Positions 56,497 through 64,000 of a stretch of DNA of 64,000 nucleotides are shown here, piece after piece. The stretch is taken from contig NZ_JAMDGZ010000013.1 of the NCBI RefSeq assembly GCF_028656935.1, positions 62,001 through 126,000 of the forward strand, read 5' to 3'. Source of the DNA: Pseudomonas rubra. Its GTDB lineage: Bacteria > Pseudomonadota > Gammaproteobacteria > Pseudomonadales > Pseudomonadaceae. Position 1 is the stretch's first letter. Each line of letters opens with the position of its first letter. The translations under genes and the position numbers were made by a program. The notes under the pieces are model-generated. The model saw nothing but the letters and a program-made list of their open reading frames with translations, was not told the origin of the DNA and searched no databases.

Positions 56497-57504
56497 TCAA
56501 TCCTTGCGACGCTTGAGCTGATCAGTGAGCTGCGTCGGCAGGCCCTTGATGATCAGGGTGCCGGCTTCCTCGTCATACTCGATCTTCGAGCCCAGCAGGT
56601 GCGCTTCAAAGCTGATCGACAGGCCCTCGGCGCGCCCGGTGAAGCGGCGGAACTGGTTGAGGGTGCGCTTATCGGCGGGGATTTCCGGCGACAGGCCGTA
56701 GTCCTTGTTGCGGATGTGCTCATAGAACGCCCGCGGGCGGTCTTCGTCGATCAGCCCCGAAAGCTCTTCAAGGGCCACTGGCTCGCCGGCTTTGGTCTGG
56801 CTGGTGGCATAGTCAACCAGGGTCTGGGTTTTCTCGCGGGCGGCTTCTTCAGGCAGGTCTTCGCTTTCGACGAAGTCGCTGAAGGCCTTGAGCAGGGTGC
56901 GGGTCTCGCCCGGGCCGTCGACGCCCTCTTGGCAGCCAATGAAGTCGCGGAAGTACTCCGAAACCTTCTTGCCGTTTTTGCCCTTGATGAACGAGATGTA
57001 CTGCTTGGAGGCCTTGTTGTTCTGCCACTCGGAGAGGTTGATGCGGGCGGCCAGGTGCAACTGGCCCAGGTCCAGGTGGCGCGAGGGCGTCACGTCGAGC
57101 TCGGCGTTCACCGCTACGCCTTCGCTGTGGTGCAGCAGGGCGATGACCAGGTAGTCGGTCATGCCTTGCTGGTAGTGGGCAAACAGCACATGGCCACCGA
57201 CCGACAGGTTGGACTCTTCCATCAGTTTTTGCAGGTGCTCGACGGCGACCCGGCTAAAGGCGGTGAAGGTACTGCCTTGGTCCAGGTATTCCTTGAGCCA
57301 GCCGCTGAACGGGTGGGCGCCGGATTCTGCGTGGAAGAAGCCCCAGGCTTTGCCCTGCTTGGCGTTGTAGCTGTCGTTGAGGTCGGCCAAAAGGTTTTCG
57401 ATGGCGCCGGACTCGGCCAGTTCGGTGTCGCGTGCGTGCAGCACGGCGGGGCTGCCATCGGGTTTCTTGTCGATCAGGTGGACGATGCAATGACGGATCG
57501 GCAT
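56497..57504 (-). CDS. ndpA: Nucleoid-associated protein NdpA (YejK)
   Basis: 335 residues. Family opening [20 protein letters not shown], then [60 protein letters not shown] and a basic C-terminus QLKRRKD. YejK proteins co-purify with the nucleoid; reported to interact with topoisomerases in E. coli. Start ATG at 57502-57504; longer upstream reading is unsupported. Divergent from hupN, another nucleoid protein, across a 408-base region. Confidence 0.94.
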   Translation of the reverse strand: MPIRHCIVHLIDKKPDGSPAVLHARDTELAESGAIENLLADLNDSYNAKQGKAWGFFHAESGAHPFSGWLKEYLDQGSTFTAFSRVAVEHLQKLMEESNLSVGGHVLFAHYQQGMTDYLVIALLHHSEGVAVNAELDVTPSRHLDLGQLHLAARINLSEWQNNKASKQYISFIKGKNGKKVSEYFRDFIGCQEGVDGPGETRTLLKAFSDFVESEDLPEEAAREKTQTLVDYATSQTKAGEPVALEELSGLIDEDRPRAFYEHIRNKDYGLSPEIPADKRTLNQFRRFTGRAEGLSISFEAHLLGSKIEYDEEAGTLIIKGLPTQLTDQLKRRKD

Positions 57505-57912
57505 GGGATTCTCGGTTGAAAATGGGCGGTGCTGGCCGCGTTGCAAAGTGGCCAAGTGTACCTCAGCACGGGGGTGATTCAGCGGCCAGATGTTGGCAGA
57601 TATGTCGGTTGTTCGTTTTTTGTTCAGAAATCTGTGTTTTTTCGCGCAAACCCCCGAAAAACCTGAACATTTGCCCTGTGGGAGGCGGATATTTATCCAT
57701 TCCTGTGGTAGTTTTGCCCGGTCTTGCGCCCCGTGTGTGGCGCATTGCTGGCAGACCGCTTGCGTCACGTCGAACCAAACGTCGTTTTACGTATCTACAT
57801 ACGCGATAGACGTGGCTGTAACACCGGACCGCCGGCTACCCCGCAGGTCTGGCTCGATGACTGACGTAGCACTCTGCATACTCACTGAATTTGATAGGGA
57901 AGGAACACCACC
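57505..57912. promoter_or_regulatory. Gene-free 408-bp region between ndpA and hupN
   Basis: No credible gene. It must contain the divergent promoters of ndpA and hupN. The middle (57590-57720) is rich in T and A runs (GTTCGTTTTTTGTTCAG, TGTGTTTTTTCGCGC), which suggests curved or easily melted DNA. The hupN ribosome site GGGAAGGA is at 57897-57904. No sharp operator was found. Confidence 0.5.
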
Positions 57913-58194
57913 ATGGCATTGACCAAAGACCAACTGATCGCCGATATCGCTGAAGCTATCGACGCGCCAAAAACCACCGCGCGTAACGCTCTGGAGCAAC
58001 TGGGCCAGATCGTTGCTGATCAACTGGAAAATGGCAGCGAAATCACCCTGCCAGGCATCGGCAAACTGAAAATCACCGAGCGTCCTGCCCGTACCGGCCG
58101 CAACCCTTCGACTGGCGCTGCCATCGAAATCGCTGCCAAGAAAGTCGTCAAGTTCGTACCGGCCAAAGTGCTGACCGACGCTGTAAACAAGTAA
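57913..58194 (+). CDS. hupN: HU-family DNA-binding protein HupN
   Basis: 93 residues, full HU fold: helix MALTKDQLIADIAEAIDAPK, core VADQLENGSEITLPGIGKLK and DNA-intercalating arm RPARTGRNPSTGAAIEIAAK with the conserved proline. Bends and compacts DNA. P. putida has three HU genes (hupA, hupB, hupN); the position beside ndpA and near valS is that of hupN. Followed by a very strong terminator. Confidence 0.92.
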   Translation: MALTKDQLIADIAEAIDAPKTTARNALEQLGQIVADQLENGSEITLPGIGKLKITERPARTGRNPSTGAAIEIAAKKVVKFVPAKVLTDAVNK

Positions 58195-58210
58195 TTGTAA
58201 ACAGCTCGAC

Positions 58211-58248
58211 AAAAGCCGCGTCCGGGTTGCCCGGACGCGGCTTTTTTA
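58211..58248. terminator. Strong bidirectional rho-independent terminator after hupN
   Basis: AAAA, stem GCCGCGTCCGGG (58215-58226), loop TTG, stem CCCGGACGCGGC (58230-58241), then TTTTTT. On the minus strand the stem is followed by TTTT. Its last bases overlap the rlmF stop codon, so it serves both convergent genes. Confidence 0.95.
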
Positions 58249-59208
58249 TGCCTGGGTTTTGCTCCAGTGCAGCTGTCGCCAGGCCTGGCGTGCTGCAGCA
58301 TCCTGGAAGGTCCAGGCGACCATGCGGCTCTGTTTCTGCCCTTGGCCCATCTCCACCACCCGCTGCTCGACGGCCCCGGCCTTTTTCAACGCCGCCTCGA
58401 TACCGGGCAGGTTGGAGGCCTTGGACACCAGGCTGGTGAACCACAGCACCTGCTGGCCCAGGCATGCGCTTTCGGCCACCAGTTGGCTGACAAAGCGGAT
58501 CTCACCGCCTTCACACCACAGTTCGTTGTTCTGCCCGCCAAAGTTCAGCACCGGCAACTTGCGCTTGGGATCGGCCTTGCCCAGGGCTCGCCATTTGCGC
58601 TGGCTGCCACGGGTGGCTTCGTCGCGCGAGGCGTGGAAGGGTGGGTTGCACAGGGTCAGGTCGAAGCGCTCGTCGCCTTTGAGTAGCCCCAACAGGATGT
58701 GCTTGCGATTGTCTTGTTGGCGCAGGCTGATGGCCTTGCCCAGGCCGTTGGCCTTGACGATGGCGCCCGCCGCAGCGAGCGCCGTGGCATCGATGTCCGA
58801 GCCGAGGAAGCGCCAGCGATAATCGCTGTGGCCCAGCAACGGGTAGATGCAGTTGGCGCCGACGCCGATGTCCAGTGCCTGGACTTGCGCACCTCGGGGG
58901 ATTTCGCCGCCGTTGTCTTCGGCCAGCAGATCGGCAAGTACGTGCACGTAGTCAGCCCGGCCAGGAATCGGCGGGCACAGGTAGTCAGCCGGAATATCCC
59001 AGTGCTGGATACCGTACTGGGCCTTGAGCAGGGCGCGGTTGAACACCCTGACCGCATCCGGGTTGGCGAAGTCGATGCTCGGCTTGCCATGGGGGTTGGT
59101 GATCATGAACCGGCCCAGCTCCGGGCTGCTCTTGATCAACTGGGGGAAGTCGTAGCGGCCCTGGTGGCGATTGCGCGGGTGCAGGGTCGGTTTGTTGGTT
59201 GTGGTCAT
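58246..59208 (-). CDS. rlmF: 23S rRNA (adenine-1618 N6)-methyltransferase RlmF
   Basis: 320 residues. SAM-binding motif DIGVGANC at 113-120 and the N6-methyltransferase catalytic motif NPPF at 188-191. The N-terminal [20 protein letters not shown] and the C-terminal [14 protein letters not shown] are those of E. coli YbiN/RlmF. Methylates A1618 of 23S rRNA. Start ATG at 59206-59208. Convergent with hupN; a REP lies upstream. Confidence 0.94.
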   Translation of the reverse strand: MTTTNKPTLHPRNRHQGRYDFPQLIKSSPELGRFMITNPHGKPSIDFANPDAVRVFNRALLKAQYGIQHWDIPADYLCPPIPGRADYVHVLADLLAEDNGGEIPRGAQVQALDIGVGANCIYPLLGHSDYRWRFLGSDIDATALAAAGAIVKANGLGKAISLRQQDNRKHILLGLLKGDERFDLTLCNPPFHASRDEATRGSQRKWRALGKADPKRKLPVLNFGGQNNELWCEGGEIRFVSQLVAESACLGQQVLWFTSLVSKASNLPGIEAALKKAGAVEQRVVEMGQGQKQSRMVAWTFQDAAARQAWRQLHWSKTQA

Positions 59209-59228
59209 CTTGATGTCCGGTGGAAAGC

Positions 59229-59282
59229 ATCGCGGGTCAAGCCTGCTCCTACAGATCTGTGGGAGCGGGCTTGACCCGCGAT
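59229..59282. repeat. REP pair (variant) between valS and rlmF
   Basis: ATCGCGGGTCAAGCCTGCTC faces GAGCGGGCTTGACCCGCGAT. The core carries GGGTCAAG/CTTGACCC instead of the usual GGGGCAAG/CTTGCCCC in both arms, so the change is compensated and the stem preserved. Confidence 0.9.
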
Positions 59283-59305
59283 GGCATCACTGAGGTCAGT
59301 GATCG

Positions 59306-62152
59306 TTACAAGGCGGCAATCCGCGCATGCTGCTCGGTGAAGTTGGCCAGGGCCTGTTCGGCCTCAGCCAGCTTGGCGCGCTCTTTGTCGATCACCGCAG
59401 GCGGTGCCTTGTCGACGAAGGCGGCGTTGGACAGCTTGCCACCGACGCGCTGGACTTCACCCTGCAGGCGCTGGATCTCCTTGTTCAGGCGAGCCAGCTC
59501 GGCGTCCTTGTCGATCAGGCCGGCCATCGGCACCAGCACCTGCAGATCGCCAACCAGGGCGGTGGCGCTCAGTGGTGCCTCGTCCTGTTCGCCGAGCACG
59601 GTGAAGGATTCGATCTTCGCCAGCTTCTTGAGCAGCGCTTCGTTTTCCTGCAGACGACGCTGGTCTTCGGCGCTGGCGTTTTTCAGGAACAGTTGCAGTG
59701 GCTTGCCCGGGCCAATGTTCATTTCGCCACGGATGTTGCGCACGCCGAGCATCAGTTCCTTGAGCCATTCGATGTCGCCTTCGGCAGCGGCATCGATGCG
59801 GCTTTCATTGGCCACTGGCCATGGCTGCAGCATGATGGTCTTGCCTTCAGCGCCGGCCAGCGGCGCCAGGCGCTGCCAGATTTCTTCGGTGATGAACGGC
59901 ATGAACGGATGGGCCAGGCGTAGCGCCACTTCCAGCACCCGAACCAGGGTGCGGCGAGTGCCGCGGGCGCGTTCGACCGGGGCGTTCTCGTCCCACAGGA
60001 CCGGCTTGGACAGCTCCAGGTACCAGTCGCAATACTGGTTCCAGATGAACTCGTAGAGCGCCTGGGCGGCCAGGTCAAAGCGGAACTGGTCGAGCTGGCG
60101 GGTCACTTCGGCTTCGGTGCGCTGCAACTGCGAGATGATCCAGCGGTCGGCCAGCGACAGCTCGTAGTCTTCACCGTTCTGGCCGCAGTCCTCGCCCTTG
60201 TCCAGCACGTAGCGGGCAGCGTTCCAGATCTTGTTGCAGAAGTTGCGATAGCCTTCGACGCGGCCCATGTCGAACTTGATGTCGCGACCGGTGGAGGCCA
60301 GCGAGCAGAAGGTGAAGCGCAGGGCGTCGGTGCCGTAGCTGGCAATGCCTTCAGGGAACTCGGCCTTGGTCTGCTTGGCGATCTTCTCGGCAAGTTTTGG
60401 CTGCATCATGCCGCTGGTGCGTTTTTCCAGCAGCTCGTCGAGGGTGATGCCGTCGACGATGTCCAGCGGGTCAAGGACGTTGCCCTTGGACTTGGACATC
60501 TTCTGGCCCAGGCCATCGCGCACCAGGCCGTGCACATAGACGGTCTTGAACGGAACCTGCGGGGTGCCGTCCTCGTTTTTCACCAGGTGCATGGTCAGCA
60601 TGATCATCCGGGCAACCCAGAAGAAAATGATGTCGAAACCTGTGACCAGCACGTCGGTAGAGTGGAATTTCTTGAGAAATTCGGTCTGCTGCGGCCAGCC
60701 CAGGGTCGAGAAGGTCCACAGGCCCGAGCTGAACCAGGTGTCGAGGACGTCGTTGTCCTGGTTGAGGACCACGTCGGCAGCGAGGTTGTGCTTGGCGCGG
60801 ACTTCTTCCTCGCTGCGGCCGACATAGACTTTGCCGGACTCGTCGTACCAGGCCGGAATACGGTGGCCCCACCACAGCTGACGGCTGATGCACCAGTCCT
60901 GGATGTCGCGCATCCACGAGAAGTACATGTTTTCGTATTGCTTGGGCACGAACTGGATGCGGCCGTCTTCAACGGCAGCGATCGCCGGCTCCGCCAGCGG
61001 CTTGGTCGACACGTACCACTGGTCGGTCAGCCACGGCTCGATGATGGTGCCGGAGCGGTCGCCTTTGGGTACTTTCAGCGCGTGGTCGTCGACACTGACC
61101 AACAGGCCTGCGGCGTCGAAATCGGCGACGATCTGCTTGCGCGCAACGAAGCGGTCCAGGCCTGCGTACTGGGCGGGTAAGGTGGCGTCGAGGCTTTCGT
61201 TGACGCTGCCGTCGAGGTTGAACACCTGAGCTGCCGGCAGCACGAAGGCGTTCTTGTCGAAGATGTTCAGCAGCGGCAGGTTGTGGCGCTTGCCGACTTC
61301 GTAGTCGTTGAAATCGTGGGCCGGGGTGATCTTCACGCAGCCGGTGCCGAATTCCGGATCGCAGTAGTCGTCGGCGATGATCGGGATGCGCCGACCAACC
61401 AGTGGCAGATCGACGAACTTGCCGATCAGCGCCTTGTAACGCTCGTCTTCCGGGTTCACGGCAACGGCGGCGTCGCCGAGCATGGTTTCCGGGCGAGTGG
61501 TGGCAACGATCAGGTAGTCCTTGCCGTCAGCAGTCTTGGCGCCGTCGGCCAGCGGGTAGCGCAGGTTCCATAGGTGGCCCTTCTCGTCGTGGTTTTCCAC
61601 TTCGAGGTCGGAGATCGCCGTGTGCAGCTTGGTATCCCAGTTGACCAGGCGCTTGCCGCGATAGATCAGGCCATCTTCATGCAGGCGCACGAAGGCTTCC
61701 TTCACCGCTTCCGACAGGCCGTCGTCCATGGTGAAGCGCTCGCGGCTCCAGTCGACTGACGAGCCGAGGCGGCGAATCTGGCGGCTGATGTTGCCACCGG
61801 ACTGGTCCTTCCATTCCCAGACTTTTTCCAGGAACTTCTCGCGGCCCAGGTCGTGACGGTTCTGGCCCTTGGCTTCGAGTTGACGCTCGACCAGCATCTG
61901 CGTGGCGATACCGGCGTGGTCGGTACCCGGCTGCCACAGGGTGTCGCGACCCTGCATGCGGCGGAAACGGATCAGGGCGTCCATGATCGCGTTGTTGAAA
62001 CCGTGACCCATGTGCAGGCTGCCGGTGACGTTCGGCGGCGGGATCATGATGGTGTAGGAATCGCCCGCGCCTTGCGGGGCGAAATAATTCTCGGACTCCC
62101 AGGTGTTGTACCAGGAAGTTTCAATAGCGTGCGGCTGGTAGGTCTTATCCAT
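59306..62152 (-). CDS. valS: Valyl-tRNA synthetase
   Basis: 948 residues, class I synthetase. HIGH-type motif HMGH at residues 47-50 ([14 protein letters not shown]), editing domain with [25 protein letters not shown] motif in [15 protein letters not shown] and a C-terminal coiled coil ([20 protein letters not shown]). Charges tRNA(Val) and edits threonine. Start ATG at 62150-62152 gives the family N-terminus [16 protein letters not shown]. REPs lie on both sides of the gene. Confidence 0.97.
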   Translation of the reverse strand: MDKTYQPHAIETSWYNTWESENYFAPQGAGDSYTIMIPPPNVTGSLHMGHGFNNAIMDALIRFRRMQGRDTLWQPGTDHAGIATQMLVERQLEAKGQNRHDLGREKFLEKVWEWKDQSGGNISRQIRRLGSSVDWSRERFTMDDGLSEAVKEAFVRLHEDGLIYRGKRLVNWDTKLHTAISDLEVENHDEKGHLWNLRYPLADGAKTADGKDYLIVATTRPETMLGDAAVAVNPEDERYKALIGKFVDLPLVGRRIPIIADDYCDPEFGTGCVKITPAHDFNDYEVGKRHNLPLLNIFDKNAFVLPAAQVFNLDGSVNESLDATLPAQYAGLDRFVARKQIVADFDAAGLLVSVDDHALKVPKGDRSGTIIEPWLTDQWYVSTKPLAEPAIAAVEDGRIQFVPKQYENMYFSWMRDIQDWCISRQLWWGHRIPAWYDESGKVYVGRSEEEVRAKHNLAADVVLNQDNDVLDTWFSSGLWTFSTLGWPQQTEFLKKFHSTDVLVTGFDIIFFWVARMIMLTMHLVKNEDGTPQVPFKTVYVHGLVRDGLGQKMSKSKGNVLDPLDIVDGITLDELLEKRTSGMMQPKLAEKIAKQTKAEFPEGIASYGTDALRFTFCSLASTGRDIKFDMGRVEGYRNFCNKIWNAARYVLDKGEDCGQNGEDYELSLADRWIISQLQRTEAEVTRQLDQFRFDLAAQALYEFIWNQYCDWYLELSKPVLWDENAPVERARGTRRTLVRVLEVALRLAHPFMPFITEEIWQRLAPLAGAEGKTIMLQPWPVANESRIDAAAEGDIEWLKELMLGVRNIRGEMNIGPGKPLQLFLKNASAEDQRRLQENEALLKKLAKIESFTVLGEQDEAPLSATALVGDLQVLVPMAGLIDKDAELARLNKEIQRLQGEVQRVGGKLSNAAFVDKAPPAVIDKERAKLAEAEQALANFTEQHARIAAL

Positions 62153-62251
62153 GCGCGGCGGGACCCTTAGGCATTTATTCAGGAAAGCCGAGAAGTATAA
62201 CGGGGATAAGGGCCGGGGCGTAGCGTGAGGTGATGGCAGGAGGCAAAAACT

Positions 62252-62303
62252 ATCGCGGGGCAAGCCCGCTCCTACAGACTGTGGGAGCGGGCTTGCCCCG
62301 CGA
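62252..62303. repeat. REP pair (inverted) between the 118-residue gene and valS
   Basis: ATCGCGGGGCAAGCCCGCTC and inverse GAGCGGGCTTGCCCCGCGA with a 13-base middle, the same organisation as at 13721. Separates the pepA-holC group from valS. Confidence 0.93.
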
Positions 62304-62311
62304 AGGTGTGT

Positions 62312-62668
62312 TTACTCGGGAAACTGGTTGAGCAGGCGCTCGAGCCGGGCATCGAGCCGGCGCTTGATCTCGCTCTCGATATGCGGGGCGAAATCGTTGA
62401 TCACATCCTGCATGATCAGCTGGGCGGCGGCGCGCAGTTCGCTGTCCAGATGCAACAGGGTTTCCTGGCGCTTGGCCTGCGGGTCGGCGGGCGCTTGAGG
62501 CACAGGTTCTGGCGTCGCTTCGGCCTCTTCGAGCAGCAGCGGGATCTGCTCCTCGACGGTATCGGTCAACAGCGGCGGCTCAAGGGATGCATCGCCGAGC
62601 AACTGGCGGATCGACTCCAGGTCGTCCAGCAGGTGTGCGGATTGGGGCAGGGGTGTGGGTTTGTCCAT
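62312..62668 (-). CDS. Conserved hypothetical protein downstream of holC
   Basis: 118 residues, very acidic first half (TDTVEEQIPLLLEEAEATPE, then Pro-rich VPQAPADPQ) and a helical second half (LHLDSELRAAAQLIMQDVIN, HIESEIKRRLDARLERLLNQ). No signal peptide or known motif. It begins five bases after the holC stop, so it is in the pepA-holC transcription unit, as in other pseudomonads. A link to DNA polymerase III is suggested only by position. Confidence 0.8.
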   Translation of the reverse strand: MDKPTPLPQSAHLLDDLESIRQLLGDASLEPPLLTDTVEEQIPLLLEEAEATPEPVPQAPADPQAKRQETLLHLDSELRAAAQLIMQDVINDFAPHIESEIKRRLDARLERLLNQFPE

Positions 62669-62673
62669 CGTCT

Positions 62674-63102
62674 TCAGAGTCGCTGTAAGCGGTGATCTTG
62701 CAGAGCATAGCCCTGTTCGCGGTAGAAACGGAAACTCTCTCGGGCTGCCTGACGAATCGCCGGCTCTTCGACCACGATCTCGGCGATCCGGGCAAAGCGG
62801 GCGGAGAACGGTGGCACCTTGAGATCAAGGTTGATCAACAGGTCCTGGTGGCTGCCGGCGTCATCGCCCAGGCCCAGGCCGACACTGCCTTGCGGCTCGT
62901 CTTCGGCTGCGCTGTGCGGCACGAAGGCTTCTCCCTTGAAGGCCCACAGGCGTGCGTCCAGCTCATCGCGCTGGGCACTGTCGCTGCAATGCAGGTAGAC
63001 CCGGTGCCCGAGGCGCCAGGCCTTTTCGCACAGCTTGCAGGCGAAATCCAGGCGCGCCGAGGGCGCGGCGCTGGGCAATATGTAGAAATCGACTTTGCTC
63101 AT
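62674..63102 (-). CDS. holC: DNA polymerase III chi subunit
   Basis: 142 residues: MSKVDFYILPSAAPSARLDF, ACKLCEKAWRLGHRVYLHCS and FVPHSAAEDEP are the chi-subunit pattern. Chi links the clamp loader (through psi) to single-strand binding protein. Start ATG at 63100-63102. Order pepA-holC-(hypothetical)-valS is conserved in gammaproteobacteria. Confidence 0.93.
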   Translation of the reverse strand: MSKVDFYILPSAAPSARLDFACKLCEKAWRLGHRVYLHCSDSAQRDELDARLWAFKGEAFVPHSAAEDEPQGSVGLGLGDDAGSHQDLLINLDLKVPPFSARFARIAEIVVEEPAIRQAARESFRFYREQGYALQDHRLQRL

Positions 63103-63153
63103 GATCGGCCTGCCGGCCGGCTACGCCCGAGGGCGCAGGCGGCCAGCGTCATC

Positions 63154-64000
<847 letters not shown>

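Overview
The window is about 63% GC, densely coded chromosomal DNA of a Pseudomonas of the P. putida group. Evidence: the gene order dppA-opdP-dppA-dppA / SIMPL / roxSR, gatBAC / mreBCD-maf-rng-yhdP-nit-tldD, fagA-fumC-orfX-sodA, lpt-rpoN-ptsN-rapZ-ptsO, mla-ibaG-murA-hisGDC and ndpA-hupN-rlmF-valS-holC-pepA is the one known from that group, and P. putida-type REP elements (core GCGGGGCAAGCCCGC) lie in seven intergenic spots. No rRNA, tRNA, IS element, prophage or CRISPR array was seen.

Layout. 1-5334 (minus): a partial OpdP-type porin, two DppA-like peptide-binding proteins and a SIMPL-domain protein. 5537-7353: RoxS/RoxR redox two-component system. 7413-9312 (minus): a small protein and a zinc-phospholipase-like protein behind a perfect LexA box. 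9440-13695: an AEC carrier, AroP, a carboxymuconolactone decarboxylase-like protein, a CaCA antiporter and an RlpA-like lipoprotein. 13789-17001 (minus): GatCAB amidotransferase. 17204-26017: MreBCD cell-shape operon with Maf, RNase G and YhdP. 26026-30338: nitrilase-like amidase, TldD, DarP and PmbA. 30501-34303: Fur-box-controlled fagA-fumC-orfX-sodA operon followed by a ZIP transporter. 34319-41330 (minus): nitrogen-PTS, RapZ, HPF, RpoN, LptBAC, KdsC, KdsD. 41575-44965: Mla phospholipid transport plus IbaG. 44990-49499: MurA and HisGDC. 49632-52467: a regulator/MFS pair flanked by REPs, an NTF2-like protein and a GIY-YIG protein. 52477-56443: a visibly lower-GC island with two divergent halovibrin-like secreted proteins. 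56497-64000: NdpA, HupN, RlmF, ValS, a hypothetical protein, HolC and partial PepA.

How the genes work together. The core is envelope biogenesis (Mre, Lpt, Kdo synthesis, Mla, MurA, YhdP) and translation (GatCAB, ValS, RlmF, RNase G, HPF, DarP). The fumC/sodA operon replaces iron-dependent enzymes when iron is short. Roughly a third of the genes are transporters, regulators or stress functions.

The most unusual parts are: (1) the divergent halovibrin-like pair, with C-terminal tandem repeats (two in one gene, three in the other), a perfect 33-bp palindrome between the genes, and an in-frame amber codon replacing a conserved tryptophan in one of them; (2) the LexA-box-controlled phospholipase-like operon; (3) two genes (mreC and the CaCA antiporter) that appear to start with ATT, and for mreC homology to the E. 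coli N-terminus fixes that start.
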